DNA of 64,000 nucleotides, taken from positions 155,191,494 to 155,255,493 of the forward strand of contig CM070899.1 of assembly GCA_036417435.1 (NCBI GenBank), written 5' to 3'. The stretch is from Inia geoffrensis. Lineage: Eukaryota; Chordata; Mammalia; Artiodactyla; Iniidae. The translations under genes were made by a program, and so were the position numbers. Positions 34,090-45,060 of the stretch are shown here, one piece after another (within the stretch, counting starts at the first letter, position 1; each line of letters opens with the position of its first letter). Under the pieces are notes generated by a model that was not told the origin of the DNA, made no database searches, and saw only the letters and a program-made list of their open reading frames with translations.

Positions 34090-34420
34090 AGAAGCCAAAC
34101 CATAATAGATTAATAAATACATTATTATAGATACATATATGATGAAACATTATACAGTCATTTAAGGTCATATTGGAGAAGATCTTTGACAACTTGAAAT
34201 ATGGTCAGTGGTGCTAAGTGGAAAAAATAATATTCCTGATGTCCTATTTTTAAAAAAAATTAAAACTAAATTTAGAAAAAACATATGCATGGAAAAAGAA
34301 ATGATAACAGTGGCTTTCTCTAGAAGATGGAACTACTGGTAATCATCATATTATTTTTTGTACTTTTCTGACTTTCCATAAGTGAACATATATTGTTTAT
34401 AATCAGAAAATAAAAGACAT
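34090..34420. mobile_element. Old A/T-rich interspersed repeat, family not identified
   Basis: 'tatgatgaaacattatacag', 'agtggtgctaagtggaaaaa' and 'gtggctttctctagaagatg' resemble text that recurs across mammalian genomes. Similar text appears at 52,680-52,870 in this window. I cannot assign a family. Confidence 0.4.
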
Positions 34421-34889
34421 ATTATTTCAAAATCTTGACTCAGGTAAGCTAAAAGCAGTGTGAAATGGGGAAAAGCAGCCCCTGACATCCGGGAACTAGC
34501 CTGGCAGCCAGGGCTCTGCCTTAATGTTCTCCTGTGGAATATAATCAATTTCACACAGTGCCCACATCAGACAAGGCCACGTTGTGACCACGATGGGTCA
34601 AGACAAAAAGAAGACCACTTTGTGATCATGTCTGAACACAGCAAAAACATGAGCATTGTCCAAGCCACAAAATACCAAATGTCCTCCTCTCCTAGAGAAT
34701 AGGAGTGAATACTGCTTCCTTACTCATGACAGCTTTGGCCGTGCTCTGGCCTGCCCTCTATAGATAAGATGTACTGAGACAGCCCTGCTTCCTGACAGAT
34801 TCCAATCCAGGGCAAAGCCCCACTTCCTGAGACCCTCACTAAAATCTCCCAACCACAACCCCAATTCTATAACTTGTCCTTTCTTTCTA

Positions 34890-35552
34890 ATTATTTTATT
34901 TTATTTTTAAAACTTTTTATTTTATATTGGAGTATAGTTGATTAACAATGTTGTGTTAGTTTCAGGTGTACAACAAACGTATTCAGTTATACATATACAT
35001 GTATCTCTTCTTTTTCAAATTCTTTTCCCATTTAGGTTGTTACATAATATTGAGCAGAGTTCCCTGTGCTGTACAGTAGGTCCTTGTTGGTTATCCATTT
35101 AAAAGATAGCAGAGTGTGCATGTCAATCCCAGACTCCCTAACTATCCCTTCCTCCCATCCTTCCCCCTGGTAACCGTAAGTTCATTCTCTAAGTCTGAGA
35201 GTCTGTTTCTGTTTTGTAAATAAGTTCATTTGTATCATTTCTTTTCAGATTCCGCATATAAGCGATATCGTATTTCTTCCTCTGTCTGACTTACTTCACT
35301 CAGTATGACAGTCTCTAGGCCCATCCATGTTGCTGCAAATGGCATTAATGCATTCTTTTCTAAGGCTGAGTACTATTCCATTGTATTATATGTACCACAT
35401 CTTCTTTATCTGCTCCTCTGTCCATGGACATTTAGGTGGCTTTCATGTCTTGGCTATTGTAAACAGTGCTGCTATGAACACTGAGGTGCATGTATCCTTT
35501 CGGACCGTGTATACCAGCCTCTTACTGAGACGCCCCACAGTTTTCCATGGTG
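34890..35552 (-). mobile_element. LINE-1 3' end in CFAP161 intron 5
   Basis: Begins with 'aaaactttttattttatatt' (reverse of the terminus) and extends through the 3'UTR to ORF2 C-terminal sequence, breaking off near 'ccacagttttccatggtgca'. It lies in the same orientation as CFAP161. Confidence 0.9.
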
Positions 35553-35834
35553 CACGTTCTCCATCACCGCAACAAGGAATAAAGCTGACTCGTTCAACCC
35601 CAGGTGCTCCTGATAGTCTCTGACTGGAGGGTATTGACATGTGGACAGCAGCTGGACAGGTATGAAACGTCCCATTCTGCAGATGTGTCTGAATGTGGCT
35701 CAGTGACCTGCCTCGGGCTGTGGACTGAGTTAGCAACAGAGAAATGAGCTCCTGGTGCCTGAACTCCCCAACCTCTCTAACCTAACGACAGAAACAATAG
35801 AACAACCATCGTTAGATTAACAACAATGAATGCT

Positions 35835-35985
35835 TGGGAGTGCTGTCTGGGCCAGGCACTTTTCTAATAAGCACTGTAAATGTACTAACCGCTTAATCCT
35901 CACAAAACCTCGTAAGTTAGGCATCATCATCTATGCCCATTTTACAGACAATGGAGCTGAGATACTGACAGTTTAAATCACGGGA
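35835..35985 (-). mobile_element. MIR SINE in CFAP161 intron 5
   Basis: 'gggccaggcacttttctaat', 'taatcctcacaaaacctcgt' and 'cccattttacagacaatgga' give the reverse MIR order. Confidence 0.7.
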
Positions 35986-36524
35986 ATGAGAGGCAATTCC
36001 AAGGAGAGCAAAGCTTGGCAAAGACCAGTGGAAGAGAGGAAATCTGTCAAGCATGCATCATTGTGGACCACGTGTATATTCTCCGTGCTGGGAGAAGGAC
36101 CCTTGCAAACCTGGGTCCGCCTGCAGAGCTCGGGAGAGAAGCCTACTGCATCAGGTGGATTCAGAGTGGCTGGTAACTGGGGGCCCCTTCCTGGATGGCC
36201 AACTCTTTAACTCCTTCCTGGCTGTAAATCCAGTAACTCTCCCAATAATCTCCAACAACTCCTTAGTCTCCGTCTGCTGGATGTCTCACAAGCAAGTAGC
36301 ATGGCCTCTGGTCCTCAAAACAGCTCTGTGCCCACCAGACCTGCCTTCCCATCCAAAACTGTGCTCCTGTCCGCAGGGCCCAGGCTCCTGAGAAAATGCC
36401 CAGCAATGTGCTCACCTGTGCGTCTGCCCCACCCTGTGCTTCACTTCCCCCAGATTACCCAGTCTCTTTAGAAATGAGGACTTAACAGAGGCCTGAAAGA
36501 AAGCAGTGTCATCATCCTTACAAT

Positions 36525-36625
36525 CTCGGGGCAGTGGCTCTCAGCCTGATCTCAGGGGCAGAGCCTGGGCCTCGGTATCTTTATGAAGCTCTGTAGGTGA
36601 TTCTGTGCACCGCCAGAGTCGAGAA
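36525..36625. mobile_element. MER5-like hAT MITE fragment
   Basis: 'cagtggctctcagcctgatc' and 'ctctgtaggtgattctgtgc', ending near 'cgagaaacac', fit a short MER5-type element. Confidence 0.5.
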
Positions 36626-36693
36626 ACACCAAGGCGGGATGCTGCCACAGGGCAAAATGGTGCCTCCCAAACTTGAGTTAGAAATGAAAAAGA

Positions 36694-36862
36694 GGGACTT
36701 CCTGGCGGTCCAGTGGTTAAGACTCTGCTCTTCCACTGCAGGTGGCACAGATTCGATCCCTGGTCAGGGAGCTAAGATCCTGTATGCTGCACGGTGCAGC
36801 CCCCCCAAAATTTTTTTTAATTTTTTAATAAAAATAAATAAATATTTTTTTAAAAAAGAAAG
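36694..36862 (+). mobile_element. CHR-family SINE, short form
   Basis: 'ggacttcctggcggtccagt', 'gattcgatccctggtcaggg' and 'agctaagatcctgtatgctg', ending in an A/T-rich tail. It sits about 145 bases from CFAP161 exon 5, antisense to the gene. Confidence 0.88.
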
Positions 36863-37006
36863 AAATGAAAAAGAGAGAGAGAGTGAAAATGTGTGAGGCG
36901 TATAAGGCATCGGAGCCCTGACAAGCCTCCATTTCACACACAGGAGTAAATCGCACCCACTTCACAGCATCCGCGCACACGTCTGTCTTCCCCAGGCTGC
37001 GCTCAC

Positions 37007-37165
37007 CAGGACGGGGAAGCCTTCATATTCCAGGCGTAGCTGGGGGTCAGGGAAGGCCGCCTGCCAGCAGTTCAGGTAGGAGTCCTCATCCGTCAGGTAC
37101 ACCTCCTGGAGCCAAGACCTCTTAGATGACTTCATGAGGGTCCTGTGGTCACTTGATAGATATAA
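37007..37165 (-). CDS. CFAP161: CFAP161 exon 5 (residues 160-212)
   Basis: Acceptor 'tgtcattttcag' and donor CTG|gtgagc bound 159 bases (53 codons, phase 0 both ends). Translation starts LYLSSDHRTLMKSSKRSWLQ and includes EVYLTDE, NCWQAAFPDPQLRLEYEGF, all hallmark text of this family. Human ends this exon at VP before AN; here it ends VL before AN, a single substitution. The frame continues unbroken from exon 4 and into exon 6. Confidence 0.95.
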
Positions 37166-37399
37166 CTGAAAATGACAGCAAGCAGATGGACTACCTCACC
37201 GCTACCCGAGAGGCTGGATGGCCAGTGTGTTCAAAAGCAGTTTTCAAAAACCCTGTTCTTACGGATTGTACAAGAACATTCAACTTTCCTCTCCCTCAGA
37301 ACGGCAATCTCAGAGGCTGAGACCACCCGCCCTCACATCACCGGCAACTGCTTTCCCTTCCTTGGAATACCAAACCCAGCCTCCCTCTCCATCTCACGC

Positions 37400-38505
37400 A
37401 CTCCTCCCCTTTTTTTTAATTTTTATTTTTTTTAACATCTTTATTGGAGTATAATTGCTTTACAATGGTGTGTTAGTTCCTGCTGTATAACACAGTGAAT
37501 CAGCTATACGTATACATATATCCCCATATCCCTTCCCTCTTGTGTCTCCCTCCCACCCTCCCTATCCCACGCCTCTAGGTGGTCACAAAGCACCGAGGTG
37601 ATCTCCCTGTGCTATGCGGCTGCTTCCCACTAGCTAGCTATTTTACATTTGGTGGTGTATATATGTCCATGCCTCTCTCTCACTTCGTCCCAGCTTACCC
37701 TTCCCCCTCCCCGTATCCTCAAGTCCATTCGCATGTCTGCGTCTTTATTCCTGTCCTGCCCCTAAATTCTTCAGAACCCTTTTTTTTTAGATTCCATATA
37801 TATGTGTTAGCATATGGTATATGTTTTTCTCTTTCTGACTTACTTCACTCTGTATGACAGACCCTAGGTCCATCCACCTCACTACAAATAATTCAATTTT
37901 GTTCCTTTTTATGGCTGAGTAATATTCCATTGTATATATGTGCCACATCTCCTTTATCCATTCATCTGTCAGTGGACACTTAGGTTGCTTCCATGTCCTG
38001 GCTACTGTAAATAGTGCTGCAATGAACATTGTGGTACATGACTCTTTTTGAAATATGGTTTTCTCAGGGTATATGCCCAGTAGTGGGATTGCTGGGTCGT
38101 ATGGTAGTTCTATTTTTAGTTTTTTAAGGAGCCTCCATACTGTTCTCCATAGTGGCTGTATCAATTTACATACCCACCAACAGTGCAAGAGGGTTCCCTT
38201 TTCTCCACACCCTCTCCAGCATTTATTGTTTGTAGATTTTTTGATGATGGCCATTCTGACTGGTGTAGTTTTGATTTGCATTTCTCTAATGATTAGTGAT
38301 GTTGAGCGTCTTTTCATGTGTTTGTTGGCAGTCTGTATATCTTCTTTGGAGAAATGTCTATTTAGGTCTTCTGCCCATTTTTGGATTGGGTTGTTTGTTT
38401 TTTTGATATTGAGCTGCACGAGCTGCTTGTGTATTTTGGAGATTAATCCTTTGTCTGTTGCTTCGTTTGCAAATATTTTCTCCCATTCTGACTCCTCCTC
38501 TTTTT
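37400..38505 (-). mobile_element. LINE-1 3' end with 15-bp TSD in CFAP161 intron 4
   Basis: The element is about 37415-38490. Left flank 'actcctccccttttt' (37400-37414) and right flank 'actcctcctcttttt' (38491-38505) are a TSD with one mismatch. It holds a 210-codon open frame of ORF2 C-terminal sequence (38419-37787) with the typical [16 protein letters not shown] and EYYSAI stretches. An in-frame deletion of 18 bases relative to the other copy at 24 kb removes most of the 'MRYHPKL' stretch. Inserted in the CFAP161 sense direction. Confidence 0.92.
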
Positions 38506-39560
38506 CAGGGCATCAGGCCTGGAGCAATATTTTATTCATTATAAATAATGTTGCACGAAACTTATTGCATGAAGTGAAGTGCTCTTAAAACCAATACCAG
38601 CACAGCTGATATTCATACGTGAGCCTCCAAGGGGGCCTCGGCCCCTCTGGAATTGACGTCCACACTTGGGACTTCTGTCAGCTCTCTGGTTGCCTATAAC
38701 TTCGCCAAGGAGCACCCCATCTTGCTGAAAGGTCCATAATGTTAGTTCCTCGTTAGCCGTTTATTGATTCGCCTTCGCCCTGCACCTGGAGGTCGTTTCT
38801 GCATATCTTGATCGGTTTTCATTAAACACCTTTTCTATACAAAGCTATGTCATGAAGTGCTCTGGGGAAGGCAGAAATGAGGTACTGCCCTCAAGAAGCT
38901 TTCCAACTAACAGGAGGGATGACTGAGTATAGAAATTGGAAGCATCTGTAAGGTATGGCGTCCAGCAGGGATGCAAAGAGCTACAGGAGGGGAGAGATGG
39001 GAACACATGCTCTCCCAGGGGCTCAGGAAAGACTCCGAGGAGGAGGTGATGTGGTATCAGGGAGCCCGAGAGGATGAGCGTGGACAGGCAGGGTAGGGAC
39101 ATATTACAGAGGGCTTTAAATGCCACAGTGAACAGCAGCACTTAATGCAGAGGGCAATGGGGGCACCGCTACTGACTTTTCAATGGAGGTGCAAGGTGAG
39201 CAAAGCTGAGCTTTTAAAGGATTGACCTGACAGCACGCTGCCAGTAATGAAGTCAGGATAGACTAAAGGGATGAAGCTATGGGGTCATGGACTGAGGTAC
39301 CGGCACTGGGAGTGCAAAGACGGGCTGAACTGCACAGTGAAGGAAGAGCCATGGGACCTGACAATAGCTGGAGCTGGATGTGGGTGGGAAAGGAAAATGG
39401 GTGCAAGATACACTGTGGCTTTGGCCCGGCTGATGGGGCGGATGACAATGCCATTCAGACCAAATGGAAAATAATGTCTATCTCAAACCACAAACGTTGC
39501 TTCGTTCATATAAAGAAAAATAATAAGAAAATCAGGTACAAAAATCAGGACTCTACAAGG
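38506..39560. other. Unassigned intron 4 sequence
   Basis: No repeat or exon recognised in this part of CFAP161 intron 4. Confidence 0.5.
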
Positions 39561-39569
39561 CCACCATCA

Positions 39570-40740
39570 ACAGATTTTCCATAAATACCCTGAAAGAGCT
39601 TGCTAATTCAAAGACAAGAAACAGAAATAAGAGGTATAAGAATTTGAGAAGAGATAAAATTGTCATAATTTGAAGATGAGATGACTGTCTACCTAGAAGT
39701 CCTAAGGGAATCAACTAGAATTCATAAGAGTAAGTGATTTCATCCAAGGTGAGTATAAAAATCAATGTCTATCTTCTATTTTTGCTGCAGCTGTCAAAAG
39801 GACCTACCTTCAATCGCTTCCAAAATAGAAGATACCAAGGAATAACCTTGACAAGATCAGTGTCAGATCCATGTGCAGGAAAGCACAAAACTTTACTGCG
39901 AGATAGAAAAGAATAACTGAAGAAACAGAGAGACATCTCAGAAGAACAAATATTGTAAAGCTACTAAATATGTGAACTTACTTAATTTTACAATGCCAAT
40001 CAAAATACCAAGTGATTCTTCCCCCCCACAGGGGCAGAGGGACTTAAAGAAATTATTACTATATTTGACTGAAAGATTAATTCCTAACATAATTCAGACA
40101 AAGAAGGGTAATGATAAAGAACCAGTCCTACAAGTCATCAGAGTGACCTGGAATAAAAATAAACAACTCCAGTTCACAGGATCCAAATAGAAAGCCATGT
40201 ATAATAATTTAATGCATGCAGCATGTGTCAGTGAAGAAAGGAATAATTATTCAAGAAATAACACAGATATGACTGACCAGTCATTCGGGGGAAATTTAGA
40301 TGTTCACATCAAGGCCTCGATCAAAATAAATCCCAAGTGGATGAAAGAATAAAATTAAGCAACCGTTCCAGTTTAGACACTTAAAAATTAATACAAGTTA
40401 TTCTTTTTATCATATCTTCGGAGCAGACTTCAAAGGCTCTGAGCAATGGAAGGAATTACAGAGAAAAGCACTGATAGATTTTACTTAAAAATAGACGAGA
40501 ACAGCTACAATTTAAAAGTCCAGTTAACAAATGAGAGGAAATATTAGCAACAAACATGGCAAATTTTTATAATCTGTGGAAGAGCAGATATTTAAGCCCA
40601 AGTCAATAAACAGGCAAAGAACAGATGATTTAGGGGAAAGAGAAGGAGAGCAGAGATGGAAGGGAGAGGTGGGAAAAGAAGGTAAATAAAAAGAAAGAGA
40701 GAAACAAAAAAAGAAAAAAAAAATATCTAAATGTGGTAAT
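39570..40740 (+). mobile_element. Ancient LINE-1 (L1M-like) ORF2 fragment in CFAP161 intron 4
   Basis: A/T-rich text such as 'gatgactgtctacctagaag' and 'cttacttaattttacaatgc' keeps the order of ancient LINE-1 ORF2 but is full of stops. It runs antisense to the gene. Boundaries are approximate and the subfamily is not assigned. Confidence 0.55.
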
Positions 40741-41029
40741 GCTTGTAATTTTCCCTATATTTTAAGATTTTCCCTTTATAAAATAAGCTAAAATGTTAGT
40801 AGGGCTACTCTCTGGAGGAGAGAGTGATGACTTACTTCCTCTTTCAACAACTGGGTATTTCCTCTAATTTTCACATTTAAAATCAGGCTGCAGCTTCCCA
40901 TCTATGGTGTGTCAGAACTTAATTGCCGGCACTGATTTTTTTGGTAGCGTGAAAATAATAATGATGCTGCTGGTGATGATGATGCCACATCATACAATAA
41001 TGGAATCTTTGATTCAATGAGAAATGTTA

Positions 41030-41225
41030 TATATAATACCAGCTCTGCCACTTAGTAGCCAAGTGACTTGGAGCAAAGTCACTTAACTGGCTGTGCCTCG
41101 GTTTCCCCATCAGTAAAACAGGGGTAAAATAGTCCCTACTTTAAAGACTTGTTGGGGGGAATAAATGAGTTAACATATGTGAAGCTCTTAAACACGTAGT
41201 AAGTAAATAGTCTCCATTTTATAGA
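41030..41225 (+). mobile_element. MIR SINE in CFAP161 intron 4
   Basis: Forward MIR order with 'gctctgccacttagtagcca', 'gtgcctcggtttccccatca' and 'gaataaatgagttaacatat'. Confidence 0.8.
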
Positions 41226-41732
41226 AAGACTCAAAAAGGTTAAATAACTTACCCAAAGTCCCAACCCTTAGGTATGCATCTCAGCTGGAATTCAAATCCA
41301 TATTTATCTGGTTCTATTACACTGCCTAATTCCCAAGGTAGAGGTAAAGATCAAAGACTTATGCTCCCCGATTTATGCAAATGTGTTAGCATTGGTGACA
41401 TTAAACAGCTGTCAGATTATTACATAATCTGATCATTTAACTTACAAGTGGAGGTGGTATAAATTTTTGCTTTTTACCAGCTGCATTGCAAAGAGGGTTT
41501 TCCCCCCCGCCCTTACTCTTTAGCTTTTAAGGATGTATTTTTGTAATTCGTGAGGTTAGAAGGAAAGAATTGGCCCCAGACTGCCTTGGAAAAGCTGCAG
41601 GCTGACACCATAATGAGGCCAGAGGTGGAGCCCATGCCAGTAGAGTTCTCTGTCCACTTCAGTAAGTAGCCATTAGCCCACATGGAAACAAAAATGACTG
41701 GTCCAAAGTAGACATGCAATATTACGACTTAC

Positions 41733-41817
41733 CATTCTGTCTGCAAGTCCTCCTGCTATCCCGAGGCGAAAGTTCTGCCCGTATCTAAGGACCTGACCAA
41801 TGACCTCTCCAGCTGCA
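41733..41817 (-). CDS. CFAP161: CFAP161 exon 4 (end of codon 131 to residue 159)
   Basis: Acceptor 'ctccactgacag' and donor ATG|gtaagt bound 85 bases. The leading T joins TG from exon 3 as a Cys131 codon where human has Ser. The translation AAGEVIGQVLRYGQNFRLG then IAGGLADRM keeps the human length exactly, and QVLRYGQ-F is conserved. However, the first seven residues (human-like text VHRDATG as I recall it) and GGFDNK are replaced. The exon is thus in frame and at the expected place but less conserved than its neighbours. Confidence 0.85.
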
Positions 41818-42111
41818 CTGTCAGTGGAGAATTAATATAATGTAAATTCTCTGTATTAGGATCATTCTACAGCTCTATTTTTTGTGTATGCACTTTGGTT
41901 TATAATTTTCTTAGTAATGTCTATTCATGTACCATAACTGAAATAAGTCACTTACCAAAAGGTCTTTTCTTTTGGCCTTCAAGTCTTGCTGGCACCTTAC
42001 TCACTGTCTTCCAACACGCTCGGAACACACGGTGTTCCTACTTTGTGAGCCTAGGGTGGACTGAGCAAGTCATACCGTCCTACACTAATGAATTGGTCCA
42101 AGTCCACTGAC

Positions 42112-42295
42112 ATCTTTTTTTAATTGAAGTACAATTGATATATAATCTTATATTTAGTTTTAAGTGTATACATCATGATTTCATATTTATACACGTTAGG
42201 AGAGGATCACAATAAATCTACTTACCATCTGTTGCCATTTAAAATTATTATGCTATTACTGACTATATTCCCTATTCTATATATGACATACCTAT
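42112..42295 (-). mobile_element. Old LINE-1 3' end in CFAP161 intron 3
   Basis: 'ttttaattgaagtacaattg', 'agttttaagtgtatacatca' and 'gatcacaataaatctactta' match the older LINE-1 tail seen also at 22,940. Confidence 0.85.
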
Positions 42296-43056
42296 ACACT
42301 GACAACTTTAGAGAGAAGCAAGGTAACAAATTTGTAGACATTTAATACACTCTTCCCTCTTAATCTTCCAGGAAACAGAAATTGTGATCAATTTTTAGCT
42401 GTTTTAACATAAATTATGTGTATTCAAAAACTCTAAAGACTTAAAGGACTAGTTATATCCCTGTCATATAAACTTGCTATCATAGTTTAGTAACAAACTG
42501 AAAGCAATGACTTTTAATTGTAATTATGTATCTATTCTCTAAGGATTTAAATGCTCATCTCCAAAAATTCAAGTATATTTTTAGTGGACAATTAATTTTA
42601 AAACAGCAAATCCCCATGTACTGCTACCTTGCATTTAACTATATATTTCTGATGTAGAAATAACAGAGTAGCATTAAAAACAATGAAAGCACTCAAATGA
42701 GCTCAAAGCCTTATGAAATGTTATTAGGAAAACCCACTTGGCTTCTGGGCAGATTCTGAATTTAATTCCCTGGATCCAATACTTTTGAATTAAGCATTTT
42801 GAATTGAATTCAAATTATCCATTAACCTGATGTGAACTGAAATCAAATTACCCATTATCCTGATGTTTACGGTAACAGGATTGTCAAGGCCCCTTGACAA
42901 TCATTCTCGAGATAAGAAAGCAAGATGAGAATCACAGAGAATATTCACAGAACCTTTGCCTCCAATCAGCACTGCTCTAATCCCGGGGCATCCTTAAACT
43001 GCAAATGAAAACAGGTATTTATGATGAAAATGAGCCTAAAATTAAAGTATCTTTAC

Positions 43057-43289
43057 CACAAAATGGTAAAAGTGTTTCTGCCAACCGGGATCTTGGTTTG
43101 AGCTGCGCTCAGGCCACAGGGCACCTCTAATTCGTCACTCAGATGGGCTTTAACTTCATCTGGAGTCATACACAAGCTCAGGTCCCCGCCCAGAAACAGG
43201 TAAGCTTCTGTCTCAGGGTGGTCAGGATTCACAAGCATCACTTTGTCGCCATAGCGAATGTATCCATCTTCAGATACGGAAAGCTGCAT
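43057..43289 (-). CDS. CFAP161: CFAP161 exon 3 (residues 54-130, plus 2 bases of 131)
   Basis: Acceptor 'tttaaattgtag' before 43289 and donor TG|gtaaag at 43057 bound 233 bases. It encodes MQLSVSEDGYIRYGDKVMLV (residues 54-73), then a Leu/Asp-rich segment with GGDLSLCMTPDE and DELEVPCGLSA, ending GRNTFTIL. The YGDKVMLVNP stretch (66-75) is a signature of the family. The exon ends in phase 2. Residue-by-residue agreement with mammalian CFAP161 is high, with substitutions at a few surface-type positions. Confidence 0.96.
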
Positions 43290-43810
43290 CTACAATTTAA
43301 ATCGGAGTTTTTCAGATAAACCACGCAATTCCTTCACAGCCAGTGCCGAGGCCACTGCAGATGCACCCTATTTTAAGAAGGGATTGATGTGAATTTCCTG
43401 AAATCTTTCTTCTTCCTTTTCCTGCCACCAATCTGCCCCCAATTTGCCAAATCAATGCCCCTGATAATCCCAAACGGAGTAAAATAAAGCTGATGAAAAA
43501 TTACATGGGTTGATTCCATTATTAATTTATTCAACATTCCTAGAAATCTTCTTGAGCACCAACTAAAGGGCATTTGACTCGTGCATGTATCAATCTATTC
43601 ATTTCTTAATTTGGAAAATGCAGGTGAACAGAATTAATAGCAAACTTCTCATGTTTCTAAAATCTTAGGGAATTTTAAACATTGTGGTCATCTAAAGAGA
43701 AGATTGGTATTTTCCAAATGACAACTCACTTATGGAATTTTTGCTTGCTTAACATATTCTCACATTTAATTTGATAGACTTTTGAAAACAACGCTTGAAT
43801 TTAAAATTAC

Positions 43811-43900
43811 CGGTCTCAAAAGATTCTCTTTCAGTCTTCTGTTTCTCTGTATGAGAAGTTGTCCCTTGTCCTTCTTTGCTAAGAAGTCTTTCATGAGCTC
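43811..43900 (-). CDS. CFAP161: CFAP161 exon 2 (residues 24-53)
   Basis: Acceptor 'ctctttaaccag' and donor CCG|gtaatt bound 90 bases in phase 0. Translation begins ELMKDFLAKKDKGQLLIQRN and ends RRLKENLLRP, the basic helix that follows the conserved N-terminus in CFAP161. Intron 2, between this exon and exon 3, is only 521 bases. Confidence 0.95.
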
Positions 43901-44039
43901 CTGGTTAAAGAGAAAAATGAATGAAACACAAAGGCAACAGTAGTCCTGAATAATAGAGATACTGAGAGCTTTTAGGTCCAAAGCACGACAAGTTGTAAAA
44001 GCAAAATTTGAGAACGTAAAAAGAAATGTGAGCATGATG

Positions 44040-44200
44040 GGAATGGTGGACTTTTTTTAGCATTACTTTTTTAGCATTACTTTATTTTTTATTTCATTGT
44101 GGAATGTTTAGAAAAATGAGAATGACACAAAAAAGAAACATCACCTATAATTACTCCAACCAGTGACAATGATGAGTAACATTTGGAGGTCATATATCCC
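44040..44200. mobile_element. Possible old interspersed repeat in CFAP161 intron 1
   Basis: 'agaaacatcacctataatta' and 'aacatttggaggtcatatat' resemble a common old repeat end; family not identified. Confidence 0.35.
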
Positions 44201-44750
44201 CTCCTACTGAGGTCTCTGCTAGTTGTATGATGATGGGACACCGAAAGTGTCTCCCTACCCAACTAGTTCCATAAAAGGATGGCCCAGGGTCTTGTTAAGA
44301 CCGCCATAGGACAATTCAGGGCAATGAGTATAAGGTCAGTAAAAGGGATGCTACGGGGACACTCAGGAGGGGATGTGGGACAAAGTGGGGGATGGGGGCA
44401 ATATTTCTGCTTACAGTCTACCTGCTCACCTGGACCGTAGCTTCGGAGACTGTAAGTCTCTGCGGAACAGAGGGAATTTAGTGGAGCTTTAGACTAAGGG
44501 AGAGACACAGGCAGGGGCCTTGAGAGTTTGGGAGGCCAAGAGACGCGCGCAAAGAGTAGAAGGGCGTGAGACCTGCGGGTCAGCCAGTGAGATTCTTAGG
44601 GCGTTCAGAGGGAGTTGGGATTTTACGGGCATTGGGTGTGTGCTGGGTGCGAAAGGAGGCTTGGGATGATCTAAGTAGGGGCCCGAACTTAGGCCAGGCG
44701 GGGGAGTCCCCGGGTAGTGGGCGGGCCGTGCCCGGCCACTGCCTCCGTAC

Positions 44751-44819
44751 CTCCTTCAGGTAGACGTCCTCGTTCCAGTTGCCCATCCGGACTCCTGGAC
44801 CGTACAGGTTCTGAGCCAT
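44751..44819 (-). CDS. CFAP161: CFAP161 exon 1 (start codon, residues 1-23)
   Basis: CFAP161 is a microtubule inner protein: in cryo-EM models of motile-cilium doublets (bovine trachea; algal FAP161) it sits in the A-tubule lumen and helps stabilise the axoneme. This exon encodes MAQNLYGPGVRMGNWNEDVY then LKE and stops at donor GAG|gtacgg. The chosen ATG (44819-44817) matches the start of the human protein. An in-frame ATG 66 bases upstream (44885) would add 22 residues and has a stronger Kozak context, so an extended form cannot be excluded. The seven exons join to one 942-nt frame; expression is expected in multiciliated and sperm-forming cells. Confidence 0.95.
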
Positions 44820-45060
44820 CGACCCCTGCTCTCCCACGAACAAGCTTCCGGGGCACAGCGCCTGTGTTAGCCTCCCCGTCGCCATGACGACCCGGCCCCC
44901 TGCGATTGGCCAAGGTCCGGGACCCTGCTAGCCAATAAGTGACGACACACGAGTTGCGCTGGGCTCTGGTGCGGCCCCATCCCAGGGGCTGTCACCGCCC
45001 CCCCTCCGTCCCCCCACCCTGCGCCTCACTTCCCGTCTTAGGTTTTTCTCGAGTTTAATT
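44820..45060 (-). promoter_or_regulatory. CFAP161 CpG-rich promoter with CCAAT boxes
   Basis: A CpG-dense region continuing from about 44,500 through exon 1. CCAAT boxes are at 44905-44909 (minus strand) and 44932-44936 (plus strand). A CRE-like TGACG core is at 44940-44944. CCAAT boxes usually lie 60-100 bases before the start of transcription, which would put the start between the two candidate ATGs. There is no obvious TATA box. Confidence 0.7.
44878..44891 (-). promoter_or_regulatory. Candidate RFX X-box
   Basis: The 14-mer GTCGTCATGGCGAC (minus strand) matches the X-box palindrome GTTGCCATGGCAAC at 11 of 14 positions, with the central CATGG intact. RFX factors bind X-boxes in promoters of ciliary genes, fitting the gene's role. 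The site is 59 bases before the annotated ATG and contains the alternative upstream ATG. Factor binding is inferred, not shown. Confidence 0.55.

Noticed and set aside
44883..44885. Upstream ATG as the sole CFAP161 start
   Set aside because: The human protein, as I recall it, starts at MAQN, and CCAAT spacing suggests transcription starts at or after this ATG. Kept as a possible alternative only.
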